A DNA stretch of 63,934 nucleotides from Planctomycetota bacterium. GTDB lineage: Bacteria; Planctomycetota; UBA8108; JACQVS01. The stretch lies in the NCBI GenBank assembly GCA_028280485.1, contig JANQLS010000063.1:1-63934 (forward strand), read 5' to 3'. The translations under genes and the position numbers were made by a program. Under the pieces are notes generated by a model. It saw nothing but the letters and a program-made list of their open reading frames with translations. It had not been told where the DNA came from and did no database searches. This document shows positions 43,735 to 52,524 of this stretch, one piece after another (within the stretch, counting starts at the first letter, position 1; each line of letters begins with the position of its first letter).

Positions 43735-44717
43735 AGAGGGGAATTGGAGGTCTTGAGCAAATCTTTGGGGAAGGGGTTGAGAAAACTCTGAGATAAGATG
43801 CTCTCGATACGCCCTTTATCTGCGATATCGGAGATGAGTTGAAGGGGCCGTGAAATGGGAATTTCGCGACGTTGAAATCGAGAGATAGATAATTCCAAGT
43901 CACTCAATTCATCTTCAGCGGTCATCGACAAGCAAGCACTCAATCTTCTCAATGCTTCAGCGATGCGTCGACGTGCCGGTGGCTTACTGATGATCTTCAG
44001 AAAACCCAGAACATAAGTGCCCGCAAATTCGGGCCTCTTGGTCGCTGGGATCTTCACAAAAATCTCTTCTAAGTGAGCGGCCGCATGGCGATTGTGAGCT
44101 AACAGGAGGAAGGCTTCCCTTTGGTGGAAAGCTTTAAAATCTTCGAGAGTCCAAGGGCTGGCCAAGAGTAAACGGAGGCGATGAACGGCAAAAACCCTCA
44201 TCAACCAATGCTGACGAAGATCGTCGGCTTCCACCTCATCTTCTTGAATTATAGGAAGATAGGGAAATGTGTTGCGGAAATACTGGCTGAAAAGCCCGGC
44301 ACCGGAAGAGAGTTCAACCCCATCTTCTCCAAATCGAGGGACTTGTTTGAGACCGCAGGACGGGGATTTTGATTTAAAAATCGCTCCAGAAATGCGTTCC
44401 TTCTTAAGGAGGTTACAGAGCTCTTCACTCTTCTCAAGACTTGTGGCTGACCAGTCTTTTTCAGAATTTCGACCCACCAGACGGACACCGTCATCCTTTT
44501 GTCGAATCTCGATAGGCTCACGGGGAATCCCCATCCCCATTTCAACCTCAGGACAGATCGGGACCCAATCCACATGAGGCTCTAAATGCTGAACGAGGAA
44601 CTCATTCTTCTTATGGTCACCGTCATAGCGCACTTCTTCACCCAAAAGGCATGCAGAAATTGCAACTTTTGGGCGCTTAATAGAGTAACCCGAATTTTCT
44701 AATAAGCTTTGAACCAT
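43731..44717 (-). CDS. DUF523-DUF1722 protein (YbgA-like)
   Basis: The protein is 328 aa. DUF523 (about 15-160) carries ISACLLGEEVRYDG, PICPEVEMGMGIPREPI and SKSPSCG, with conserved cysteines that probably bind a metal or iron-sulfur centre. DUF1722/YbgA (about 175-320) follows. In E. coli the C-terminal part alone is YbgA, linked by context to photolyase; no photolyase is here. The frame is open to 44795, but ATG 44717 begins just before the domain and has an AGGTTGGG tract upstream. It is upstream of, and coupled to, the epimerase-like gene. Function is unknown; a thiol-related role is possible. Confidence 0.83.
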   Translation of the reverse strand: MVQSLLENSGYSIKRPKVAISACLLGEEVRYDGDHKKNEFLVQHLEPHVDWVPICPEVEMGMGIPREPIEIRQKDDGVRLVGRNSEKDWSATSLEKSEELCNLLKKERISGAIFKSKSPSCGLKQVPRFGEDGVELSSGAGLFSQYFRNTFPYLPIIQEDEVEADDLRQHWLMRVFAVHRLRLLLASPWTLEDFKAFHQREAFLLLAHNRHAAAHLEEIFVKIPATKRPEFAGTYVLGFLKIISKPPARRRIAEALRRLSACLSMTAEDELSDLELSISRFQRREIPISRPLQLISDIADKGRIESILSQSFLNPFPKDLLKTSNSPL

Positions 44718-45321
44718 GATTTTCCCAACCTGTTCATTTTTCTGAACTATCTTCTTTTCAACACGATTTTGAAACCTCTTCCGAGATGAATACATTCAAA
44801 CCGATGAGTTGGTATGCTCCAGGTTCAGTTCTGTATTCTTATCCCGTTCTCAGGCTACTCTCAGCCAGTTCCCCATCATGAGACTAGTTGGAAACTAGTC
44901 GGATCAGGAATGAGAGATTCCATAAAGCGCCTTGCGTTGAATCCATATTCTATGCATGAATCCACCCCAAAATCGAGCTGAATATCGGATCAGCTCAGAA
45001 ACAAGGCTTGACCTTAGTCCGAAGATCGTGCTACGAAAGGGGGTTGTCCCGGGGTCCTCATGGGATCCATTTAGGGTCCAACCCGAATCCTTTCCCGAGC
45101 TGGCCTTGTGGAGTGAAAAAGACATAAGCCATATTTTTATAAGGCCTTATAAAATTTATCACTAACAAAGCTCTGAGCTTGAAGACCGGATTTTACGGTA
45201 TCGATCGTTTTCGGAACATCCTAGAAGCTCTAAGCAAGGTTTGCGATTAGAGTTAGACCACAAGCTTCGAGAATGTTATACTTTCGAGTCATTCTGTATG
45301 GCAGTTGTACTGGATCCCATT
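44718..45321. promoter_or_regulatory. Divergent region upstream of DUF971-aceE
   Basis: About 600 bp without a convincing gene. Two structures stand out: the hairpin GACTAGTT-GGA-AACTAGTC at 44882-44900 and the perfect 20-bp palindrome TTTTATAAGG-CCTTATAAAA at 45135-45154. The palindrome is about 190 bp before the DUF971 start and could bind a repressor. It has the AT-rich look of a promoter, and the two genes on either side diverge. Confidence 0.45.
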
Positions 45322-45624
45322 ATGAATTCGCCAGTCCCAACCGAGATTAAGCAAGCCAGTTCTACTGAACTTCAGATTACCTGGAGTGACGGCCAGGTTT
45401 GTACCTATCCAGTTGCTCATTTGCGCCGAAATTGTCGGTGCGCAGCGTGTGTGGACGAATGGACTGGGGCACAAATTCTTAAACCTTCTGACGTCAATGA
45501 CAGCGTAAAGCCTATAACTCTTAACCCTGTAGGTAATTACGCCATAAATATCGAGTGGAGCGATGGCCACAAAAGCGGAATCTACACCTTCGAACACCTC
45601 CGGGAACTTTGTCCCGCTCAATAA
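45322..45624 (+). CDS. DUF971 protein
   Basis: The protein is 100 aa and is a complete DUF971 domain (the N-terminal domain of gamma-butyrobetaine hydroxylases), with ITWSDGQVCTYPVAHLR, the Cys motif RRNCRCAACVDEWTG, and IEWSDGHKSGIYTFEHLREL. The cysteines can bind metal; the domain is often linked by context to iron-sulfur proteins. Starts at 45298 or 45241 are also possible; ATG 45322 gives the typical length. Its last 62 bases overlap the pyruvate dehydrogenase reading frame, which implies coupling if that start is right. Confidence 0.8.
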   Translation: MNSPVPTEIKQASSTELQITWSDGQVCTYPVAHLRRNCRCAACVDEWTGAQILKPSDVNDSVKPITLNPVGNYAINIEWSDGHKSGIYTFEHLRELCPAQ

Positions 45625-48472
45625 GGAAGCCCGAGTTCCAGCCTACCCTCAAGGTCAAGCTGAGACTGCAAACAATGGAGCTCCCCAAGCAGCAACCACC
45701 AACAATGGTGCGCCTGCTCATGGAGCAACGGCTCCTGCTCAAACTCCCCCCACTGCTTCGGCATCGGTAGAGGTCGAGTCTGACCCTATCCCTCAAATGC
45801 CGACAGCATTGTCTCTGCCCGATGCCGATCCGACGGAAACCCGAGAGTGGTTGGAATCCTTCATCGAATTGGTTGAAGATGGCGGACGGGAACGAGCGCG
45901 GTACATCCTCAGACAGCTCCTGAATAAGGGTGAAGAACTCGCAGTTCGACTCCCCTTCTCAGCGAACACTCCCTACATCAATACCATCCATCATTCTGTC
46001 GAACCGACTTACCCCGGCGATCGTGAAATCGAACGTCGAATCAAAAGTATCGTTCGTTGGAATGCGATGGCCATGGTCGTTCGAGCCAATCGAAAATTTG
46101 ATGGCCTAGGGGGCCACATCTCGACTTTCCAGTCTTTAGCCACGGTTTACCAAGTCGGCTTCCATCATTTCTTCAAGGGAAAAGATCATCCTTTGGGTGG
46201 TGACCACATCTACTTCCAAGGCCACGCTTCTCCGGGTGTCTACGCTCAGGCCTTTATGGAAGGTCGGATCACCATTGAACAGATGGAAAACTTCCGCCGC
46301 GAATTGGCTGAAGGTGGAGGCTTATCTTCCTATCCTCACCCCTGGTTGATGCCCGACTTCTGGGAGCATCCCACCGTTTCGATGGGTATTGGCCCTCTTC
46401 ATGCGATCTACCAAGCAAGATTCAATCGTTACTTAGAAAACCGAGGCTTGATCTCCAAAACCGGCGGCCGGGTCTGGGCATTCTTAGGAGATGGCGAAAC
46501 GGACGAACCCGAAAGTTTGGGATCGATCTCTCTCGCAGCTCGCGAGCGCCTCGATAACCTTACTTTCGTGATCAATTGCAACCTCCAACGCCTCGATGGC
46601 CCAGTGCGTGGAAACGGTAAGATCATTCAAGAACTTGAACGTAACTTCCGCGGTGCCGGTTGGAATGTCATCAAGGTGATCTGGGGAAGCGACTGGGACC
46701 CTCTCCTCGACAACGATAATTCTGGCTTACTGGTTCGTCGAATGGGTGAGGCCCTCGACGGTCACTATCAGAAGTACTCCGTCGACAACGGCGCTCATAT
46801 TCGAGAACATTTCTTTGGTAAGTACCCCGAACTCTTAGAGCTTGTGAGTTCTTACGATGACCGCCGAATCCAACGACTGAAACGGGGTGGCCACGACCCA
46901 ATTAAGGTTCACGCCGCCTTCAAATCTGCTGTGGAACACGAGGGAGCTCCTACCGTAATCCTGGTGAAAACAGTTAAGGGATACGGCCTCGGAGAAGCGG
47001 GAGAAGGACGTAACGTCACTCACCAGCAGAAAAAACTCAACGACGATGAACTGCGTACTTTCAGAGATCGGTTCTCCATTCCGGTCTCCGATAAAGATAT
47101 CGCAGAGGCGCCCTTCTATCGTCCCTCCGAAAACAGCCAAGAAATCAAATACGTTCGAGATCGCAGAAACTCTTTAGGTGGCTTTGTTCCTTCGAGAAAA
47201 GTCACCGTTGAAGGCCTCGAACTTCCTAAAGAAGATACCTACGCCGAATTTCACAAGGGTTCCGATCGTGAAGTCTCTACCACGATGGCCTTCGTGCGAA
47301 TCTTGACCAAGTTGATCAAAGATAAAGAGATCGGTAAACGAATTGTACCGATCGTACCCGACGAAGCTCGAACCTTTGGTATGGATTCGCTCTTCCGTCA
47401 AATCGGTATCTACTCTTCCATCGGTCAACTTTACGAACCTGTAGATAAAGACCTCTTCCTCTACTACAAAGAAGCCAAAGACGGTCAAATCTTAGAAGAA
47501 GGAATCACCGAAGCTGGTTCGATGTCATCCTTCACCGCGGCGGGTACCACCCACGCCACCCACGGCATCGATACGATTCCCTTCTTTATTTTCTATTCGA
47601 TGTTCGGTTTCCAACGAGTTGGAGACTTCATTTGGGCTCACGGAGATCTCCGTGGCCGAGGTTTCCTCTGCGGTGCCACTTCAGGGCGAACAACCCTGAA
47701 CGGAGAAGGCCTCCAGCATCAAGACGGTCACAGTCACTTGCTGGCGAGCACGATCCCCAACATTATGGCTTACGATCCTGCCTTCGCGTACGAGATCGCC
47801 GTGATCATCGAAGATGGTATGCGACGCATGTACCAAGATCGCGAAGACATCTTCTACTACATTACCTTAGGTAATGAAAACTACCCCATGCCCGACATGC
47901 CGGAAGGCTGTCGCGAGGGGATCTTAAAAGGTATCTACAAGTACCTTAAGTCAGAGAAAGCTGGTAAGAAAGGCTTCACCCGAGCTCAACTCATCGGTAG
48001 CGCTTCCATTATGAACAGCGCGTTGGAAGCTAAGAAAATTCTCGAAGAGAAGTACAACGTGGCTGCTGATATTTGGAGTGCCACCAACTACAAAGAGCTT
48101 CGACGTGAAGCCTTAGAAGTTGAACGTTGGAATCTCCTCCACCCCGAGGAAGAGCAACGCATACCTTACGTCACCCAACTCTTCCAAAACGAAGAAGGCC
48201 CCGTGATCGCTGCCTCAGATTACATGCGCTCCGTCGCCGATCAAATCTACCAATGGATGCCCAATGGTATGTATACCCTCGGTACGGATGGCTTTGGTCG
48301 CAGTGATACTCGCGAAGCTCTGAGAAGGTTCTTCGAAGTCGATGCTGAATTTATCGTCATCGCCACGCTCACCCAATTAGTCGAGCAAGGCAAAATCGAA
48401 AAATCAGTGGTCAGTAAGGCGATTAAAGATCTCGGAGTCAATCCCGAGAAATTGAATCCGTTGATTTCGTGA
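45563..48472 (+). CDS. aceE: Pyruvate dehydrogenase E1 component, homodimeric type
   Basis: The protein is 969 aa. It oxidatively decarboxylates pyruvate with thiamine diphosphate and acetylates the E2 lipoyl group. The ThDP motif GDGETDEPES...FVINCNLQR is at about 308-338, and INTIHHSVEPTYPGD, YFQGHASPGVYA and SSYPHPWLMPDFWEHPT match AceE. The first 78 residues are an Ala/Pro/Thr/Asn-rich tail, containing NNGAPQA and NNGAPAH repeats, that E. coli AceE lacks. The start is uncertain: ATG 45563 has only a close GGAG, while ATG 45797 would give a plain E1. No E2 or E3 gene is adjacent. Confidence 0.9.
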   Translation: MATKAESTPSNTSGNFVPLNKEARVPAYPQGQAETANNGAPQAATTNNGAPAHGATAPAQTPPTASASVEVESDPIPQMPTALSLPDADPTETREWLESFIELVEDGGRERARYILRQLLNKGEELAVRLPFSANTPYINTIHHSVEPTYPGDREIERRIKSIVRWNAMAMVVRANRKFDGLGGHISTFQSLATVYQVGFHHFFKGKDHPLGGDHIYFQGHASPGVYAQAFMEGRITIEQMENFRRELAEGGGLSSYPHPWLMPDFWEHPTVSMGIGPLHAIYQARFNRYLENRGLISKTGGRVWAFLGDGETDEPESLGSISLAARERLDNLTFVINCNLQRLDGPVRGNGKIIQELERNFRGAGWNVIKVIWGSDWDPLLDNDNSGLLVRRMGEALDGHYQKYSVDNGAHIREHFFGKYPELLELVSSYDDRRIQRLKRGGHDPIKVHAAFKSAVEHEGAPTVILVKTVKGYGLGEAGEGRNVTHQQKKLNDDELRTFRDRFSIPVSDKDIAEAPFYRPSENSQEIKYVRDRRNSLGGFVPSRKVTVEGLELPKEDTYAEFHKGSDREVSTTMAFVRILTKLIKDKEIGKRIVPIVPDEARTFGMDSLFRQIGIYSSIGQLYEPVDKDLFLYYKEAKDGQILEEGITEAGSMSSFTAAGTTHATHGIDTIPFFIFYSMFGFQRVGDFIWAHGDLRGRGFLCGATSGRTTLNGEGLQHQDGHSHLLASTIPNIMAYDPAFAYEIAVIIEDGMRRMYQDREDIFYYITLGNENYPMPDMPEGCREGILKGIYKYLKSEKAGKKGFTRAQLIGSASIMNSALEAKKILEEKYNVAADIWSATNYKELRREALEVERWNLLHPEEEQRIPYVTQLFQNEEGPVIAASDYMRSVADQIYQWMPNGMYTLGTDGFGRSDTREALRRFFEVDAEFIVIATLTQLVEQGKIEKSVVSKAIKDLGVNPEKLNPLIS

Positions 48473-48501
48473 TCCTCACTCGATGAATAAATAGTAAAGG
48501 C

Positions 48502-48846
48502 ATGGCTTCTTGGTTGCGACGATTCCAAAACTGGCGGGCCAACCAAAGAAGCCAAAGTCTTGCTATTAAGAGCATCGACGACCTCTTCACCAAAGCTGCA
48601 CTCCTCAAGCAAACCTCCCTTAAACCCCACCACCGATCTCGCTGTGTGTATTTACGCCACGGCTTAACCGAGTCAGGTGCTATTCACTGGGTAGAATTTG
48701 GCATTCTTAGGCATCCCCGCCCCTACGCCTTCAGCCAACAATCCCACAAGGTCATCGAGCAATATCGTTACGATGTTCAAGCGCAAACGATTGAACGTTT
48801 AGGTGGATTGAATCTTACCCGTCAAGATGGGAAAGACGCGGACTAG
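48502..48846 (+). CDS. Small hypothetical protein
   Basis: The protein is 114 aa, basic, with no signal peptide, membrane helix or known motif. CVYLRHGLTESGAIHWVEFG suggests a folded core. It starts 29 bp after the aceE stop, so it may be translated from the aceE transcript, although an AAAGG tract is too close to the ATG to be ideal. Its stop TAG is followed at once by a GGTAGTAGG REP element. It could be a real small gene or a chance frame. Confidence 0.5.
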   Translation: MASWLRRFQNWRANQRSQSLAIKSIDDLFTKAALLKQTSLKPHHRSRCVYLRHGLTESGAIHWVEFGILRHPRPYAFSQQSHKVIEQYRYDVQAQTIERLGGLNLTRQDGKDAD

Positions 48847-48945
48847 GGTAGTAGGCACACGCTGTGTGCCGTCTTTGATTCAAATGGCTTAAATATACTA
48901 CCTGTGATCCAATTCCCCTTAACTAGCCCGAAGCGTGGGCGAGGG
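48847..48945. repeat. REP element plus 'CTAGCCCG' variant
   Basis: 48847-48872 is GGTAGTAGG + GGCACAC/GTGTGCC, starting the base after the TAG stop of the small gene. At 48919-48945 is a variant of the TTAACTAGCCCG repeat, in which GCTAGC is replaced by GTGGGC. The rest of this 500-bp gap is occupied by further repeats. Confidence 0.75.
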
Positions 48946-49021
48946 AACGAAACGTTGAATTGATTTCAAATAGCTTTAATCTACATGAAGTAGATAGGAT
49001 TCAATCCCACCATTGAACAAC

Positions 49022-49212
49022 TGCCGCCCTGGGCTATAAACTTGCCGGCTTACAGCCCTTGGCGTTTTATTAGTAGTAGGCTCGCTCCGCGAGTCGTACG
49101 AAGAGTCACTCTAAATTCGCAATCCATTTCTCATTAGTTTAGAATACGCCTTCTCTTCAAATTCAATCCATTCGTTTCACGCGAATAGTAGCCGGCTCAC
49201 CCCATGAGCCGG
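49022..49212 (+). repeat. Cluster of repeats in the gap before the oxidoreductase
   Basis: GGGCT...AGCCC arms around 49031-49058 form one weak hairpin. At 49073-49101 is GTAGTAGG + CTCGC-TCC-GCGAG + TCGTACGA. At 49188-49212 is GTAG + CCGGCTCA-CCCCA-TGAGCCGG, a perfect 8-bp stem. No gene lies in this stretch. Confidence 0.7.
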
Positions 49213-49315
49213 AATGAGCAACGAAGTCAACCTAAGGACAGAGGGTTTTGTTCTTTCAGATCAAGCTTTAGCGTTCTTTAAGGTTCTTCTAATCAATTCA
49301 ACTAATTCCATTCAG

Positions 49316-49341
49316 ACGGCACACAGCGTGTGCCTACTACC
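49316..49341 (-). repeat. REP element abutting a start codon
   Basis: On the minus strand it is GTAGTAGG + GGCACAC-GCT-GTGTGCC; on the plus strand it ends CTACTACC, directly before ATG 49342. It therefore occupies the usual Shine-Dalgarno position of the oxidoreductase gene. Confidence 0.8.
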
Positions 49342-50538
49342 ATGACACTCAACAACTCACTCAATCGTAAACTGCGTATGGCGATGGTCGGTGGCGGCCG
49401 CGGCTCCTTTATTGGAAGTGTTCATGCTATCGCCGCACAATTGGATCACCGCGCTGAATTTGTCGCAGGAGCTTTATCCTCAAATCCAGAGCGAGCCAAG
49501 GAATCCGCTTCTGATTACGGCCTGAACCCCGACCGGGCATACGGATCTTTCGATGAATTGATCGAAAAGGAAAAAGCTCTTCCTGAAGACCAGCGCATCG
49601 ACTTCGTCATCATCTGTACACCCAACGACTCGCATTATCACATTGCGAAAGCAGCCGTTGAATCCGGCTTTCATGTCTTTTGCGATAAACCGATGACCCT
49701 AACCTTAGAAGAAGCTGAAGGTCTGGCTGATATCGTCAGTGATAAAGATCAAATCTTTGCGCTCACTCATAACTACACGGGCTATCCCATGGTGAGGCAA
49801 GCCAGAGAAATGGTGATGGCCGGTGAATTAGGTGAAGTGCAAGCCTTTCGTTCAACTTACATTCAAGGTTGGTGGCGAACTCGATTAGAGCTCGAAGATC
49901 ACAAACAAGCGAAATGGAGAAACGATCCTTCTAAAGCCGGTGCTGCCGGAACCTTTGGCGACATTGGAACCCATGCCTATAACATCGCTCGATACATCAC
50001 AGGCTTAATTCCTAAAGAAATCTCCTGCCAACTTAAAACGTTTGAGGAAGGTCGAGCTCTCGATGATTACGGGCATGCGATCGTCAATTTAGAAAACGGC
50101 GGATTGGGAACGATTACTTGTTCGCAAATTTCTCACGGAAGAGAAAACGATCTATCGATTCAAATCGATGGAACCTTGGGAGCCTTAGAGTGGCGGCAAG
50201 AAGATCCTAACGAATTGATCTTCAGAAAGAACGGTCACCCCAAAGCCATCTACACCCGCGATCCCAATGCGCCATTCACTAAACCCATCAGTGCTGCATC
50301 TTGTCGCTTACCCTGGGGACACCCTGAGGGGTTCTTAGAAGCCTTCGCCAACATCTATTGTTCAGGTTACGATGCCATCGTCGATCAGGCTGAAGGAAAG
50401 AAAGTTGATCACGTCAACACGATCTACCCCAACGTCAACGACGGCGTTGAAGGTATGTACTTCCTTCAACAGTGCGTCGAGAGCTCATCCCAAAATGGCA
50501 CCTGGTTACCGATGAAACACGAACGGGCAAGAAGGTAG
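49342..50538 (+). CDS. Gfo/Idh/MocA-family oxidoreductase
   Basis: The protein is 398 aa. The Rossmann start is MAMVGGGRGSFIGSVH (GGxxG type); NDSHYH and FCDKPMTL take the place of the usual EKP motif, and a C-terminal dimerisation domain includes GTFGDIGTHAYN, where the catalytic His lies. It should oxidise or reduce a sugar or cyclitol with NAD(P). A GTG lies four codons upstream inside a REP element, but ATG 49342 is the better start. No Shine-Dalgarno is seen because the REP lies there; ATG at 49378 (MAMVGG) is an alternative. Its own stop TAG lies inside another GTAG-headed element. Confidence 0.92.
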   Translation: MTLNNSLNRKLRMAMVGGGRGSFIGSVHAIAAQLDHRAEFVAGALSSNPERAKESASDYGLNPDRAYGSFDELIEKEKALPEDQRIDFVIICTPNDSHYHIAKAAVESGFHVFCDKPMTLTLEEAEGLADIVSDKDQIFALTHNYTGYPMVRQAREMVMAGELGEVQAFRSTYIQGWWRTRLELEDHKQAKWRNDPSKAGAAGTFGDIGTHAYNIARYITGLIPKEISCQLKTFEEGRALDDYGHAIVNLENGGLGTITCSQISHGRENDLSIQIDGTLGALEWRQEDPNELIFRKNGHPKAIYTRDPNAPFTKPISAASCRLPWGHPEGFLEAFANIYCSGYDAIVDQAEGKKVDHVNTIYPNVNDGVEGMYFLQQCVESSSQNGTWLPMKHERARR

Positions 50539-50560
50539 TCCGCACGCTCCGCGTGCGGCC
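50534..50560 (+). repeat. GTAG-headed REP element overlapping a stop codon
   Basis: GGTAGT followed by a CCGCACGC-TCC-GCGTGCGG hairpin (perfect 8-bp stem). The TAG at 50536-50538 is the stop codon of the oxidoreductase gene. This stem differs from the GGCACAC type but the GGTAGT head is the same. Confidence 0.78.
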
Positions 50561-50644
50561 ATCTTTAAAAGCTAAATAATTTTAGAATCTTAATATTGCT
50601 TAGGTATTAACAACGAGCCCCTTGCGACAAACGGTTGGCTTCAT

Positions 50645-52468
50645 ATGACAACACATCTCAGAACCCCTAAATTCGCCTCCATTACGATTCTTCTATTCTT
50701 CATATTTATCTCCGTTTCCATTCAGAAAGTGAATGGAAACGAAACTCAACACCCGTACAGAGAAGAATTAAAATCCTGGGGTATAAACCCGGATTTTTAC
50801 AATCTGGAAAATAAAATAAACTCCCTTCAAGGATTACTTCCTTCAAAAGCAGCCCATCTCAAATGGTTACCCGAGGGAATCGAGGAGATTTTCCTCTACT
50901 TGTATAAAACTCAAATCGAGAATCTGGAAGGAATCCCATCCTCTGTAAAAAAAATAAGCTTAAGAGCTGGTGGTTCAAAGCTAATCTCCCTTCAAGGCAT
51001 TCCAAACTCCGTATCCGAGTTACATCTAGATTTAACAAAAAGTGATCTCAAGAGCCTGATAGGATTACAGAATGGTTTAAAAACTCTATCCCTGAATATT
51101 AGAGCAAGTGAACTTTCTAACCTCGATCACATCCCAACGACTGTTACAGATTTAAGTATTTCCATAACTGGTGAAACTAAATTTAAGGGTCCCTTAAAAC
51201 TACCTTCAGGCTTACTTAAATTACGATTAGCATTAATTAAATCACCCGTCGAAATTTTGGAGCACATTCCTGACAGTGTAACTCAACTTGAACTTGACCT
51301 AACTCAAAGTCGATTTACTCAAGTGGCTAAGCTTCCCAAAAACACAGAGTCTCTAAAGATACTTTTAGGCATCTGCGATCCTCCAAACCTATTAAAACTT
51401 CCGGAAAACTTAAAAGAGGTCTCAATTCAGAGAACAAGAATTGGGATCAGAAAGGTAAGGGCGGGAAAGTCCAGCTCTCGATTTGACAATGAGAGCTCAC
51501 AAGTTATGAGTAATGATTTTAGTTTTCTCCCTAGAGGCTTAACGACATTCAATGCTCCTAACTTGATTCAGATAAATTCTTTAACTGGCCTCCCTAAAAA
51601 TCTCAAATCATTTAGATTCAAAATTAAATGCGATAAAAACAAGCAACAGGATTTGATCAACAGTTTAACTATTCCAAATAAAAACCTTTCAATCCAGCGA
51701 TACGATGATTTTCTCTCTCTGTCTTCAAAGAAATCTCGAAACAGTTATGATGAAAACTTCATGAGAGTTAAATGGTGGCCGTTAGATATCGTCACTGGTG
51801 AGAGTTCCTATTATTCAAAACGAAAAATCACCACCAAAACCCATACATTGGCAGTGGATTTACATGTAAAAAATTTAGAAGGGTTCCCTGGGCATATTAA
51901 AAATTTAGATCTTAATTTTGATTATTCTGAAGCAAAAAACCTCAAAGGCCTTCCAGCCAACTTAAAATCTTTAATCATCAAAAGTTCAAAATCATCGGCG
52001 CTTAAAAGCTTGGAAGGAATACCGAAGAAAGTAAGCGAAATAGAATTAACTCTATCTGAATCAAAAATCACGAATTTAAGTGGCTTACCTGATGAATTAG
52101 ATAGGCTCAACATTGATTTTGATGGTAGTTCAGTAAAGAGTCTGATTGGACTGCCCAAGCAGGTAGATAAGCTTACTCTTAATTTGAGCAACTCAAAAAT
52201 CAATTCACTCACTGGACTCCCCAAAGAAGTAGAGAATTTCAAGTTGAGTATTTTAAATTGTTCAATTTCAAGTCTTGCAGAATTACCCCAAAAAATGAAA
52301 TCTCTGGAACTGCATTTGGAAAACACAAAGATTTCGAGCTTTAAAGGAATTCCAAAATCTCTATCTAATCTGAAAATCCTCTTAACTACTAAAAATATTC
52401 CAAGCATAGAGGAATTACCTGAGGTATCTAATCTGAATATTACAGTTCTTATACACACGCCTCTTTAA
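50645..52468 (+). CDS. Secreted leucine-rich-repeat protein
   Basis: The protein is 607 aa with a signal peptide (about 1-31, ending KVNG). Most of the chain is an array of about 22-residue repeats with consensus SLxGLPxxVxxLxLxLxxSxI, in two blocks (about 55-340 and 400-600) split by a less regular segment around 285-395. It is probably a curved, extracellular recognition or binding protein; no catalytic domain is seen. The base composition is visibly more A/T-rich than its neighbours, with many AAA and TTT codons, so it may have arrived by transfer. Start ATG 50645 has no strong Shine-Dalgarno. A terminator follows. Confidence 0.75.
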   Translation: MTTHLRTPKFASITILLFFIFISVSIQKVNGNETQHPYREELKSWGINPDFYNLENKINSLQGLLPSKAAHLKWLPEGIEEIFLYLYKTQIENLEGIPSSVKKISLRAGGSKLISLQGIPNSVSELHLDLTKSDLKSLIGLQNGLKTLSLNIRASELSNLDHIPTTVTDLSISITGETKFKGPLKLPSGLLKLRLALIKSPVEILEHIPDSVTQLELDLTQSRFTQVAKLPKNTESLKILLGICDPPNLLKLPENLKEVSIQRTRIGIRKVRAGKSSSRFDNESSQVMSNDFSFLPRGLTTFNAPNLIQINSLTGLPKNLKSFRFKIKCDKNKQQDLINSLTIPNKNLSIQRYDDFLSLSSKKSRNSYDENFMRVKWWPLDIVTGESSYYSKRKITTKTHTLAVDLHVKNLEGFPGHIKNLDLNFDYSEAKNLKGLPANLKSLIIKSSKSSALKSLEGIPKKVSEIELTLSESKITNLSGLPDELDRLNIDFDGSSVKSLIGLPKQVDKLTLNLSNSKINSLTGLPKEVENFKLSILNCSISSLAELPQKMKSLELHLENTKISSFKGIPKSLSNLKILLTTKNIPSIEELPEVSNLNITVLIHTPL

Positions 52469-52477
52469 TAGAGCATC

Positions 52478-52511
52478 AAAAAAAAGCCCGGCCAAAGGCC
52501 GGGCTTTTTTT
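52478..52511. terminator. Bidirectional terminator between convergent genes
   Basis: AGCCCGGCC-AAA-GGCCGGGCT with an A-run before and a T-run after. It lies between the LRR gene (plus) and the esterase gene (minus) and serves both. Confidence 0.9.
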
Positions 52512-52524
52512 GATTAAATTTTGA

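Noticed and set aside
44904..45165. Opposed 73- and 69-codon frames upstream of DUF971
   Set aside because: They overlap each other and a 20-bp palindrome; neither has coding features.
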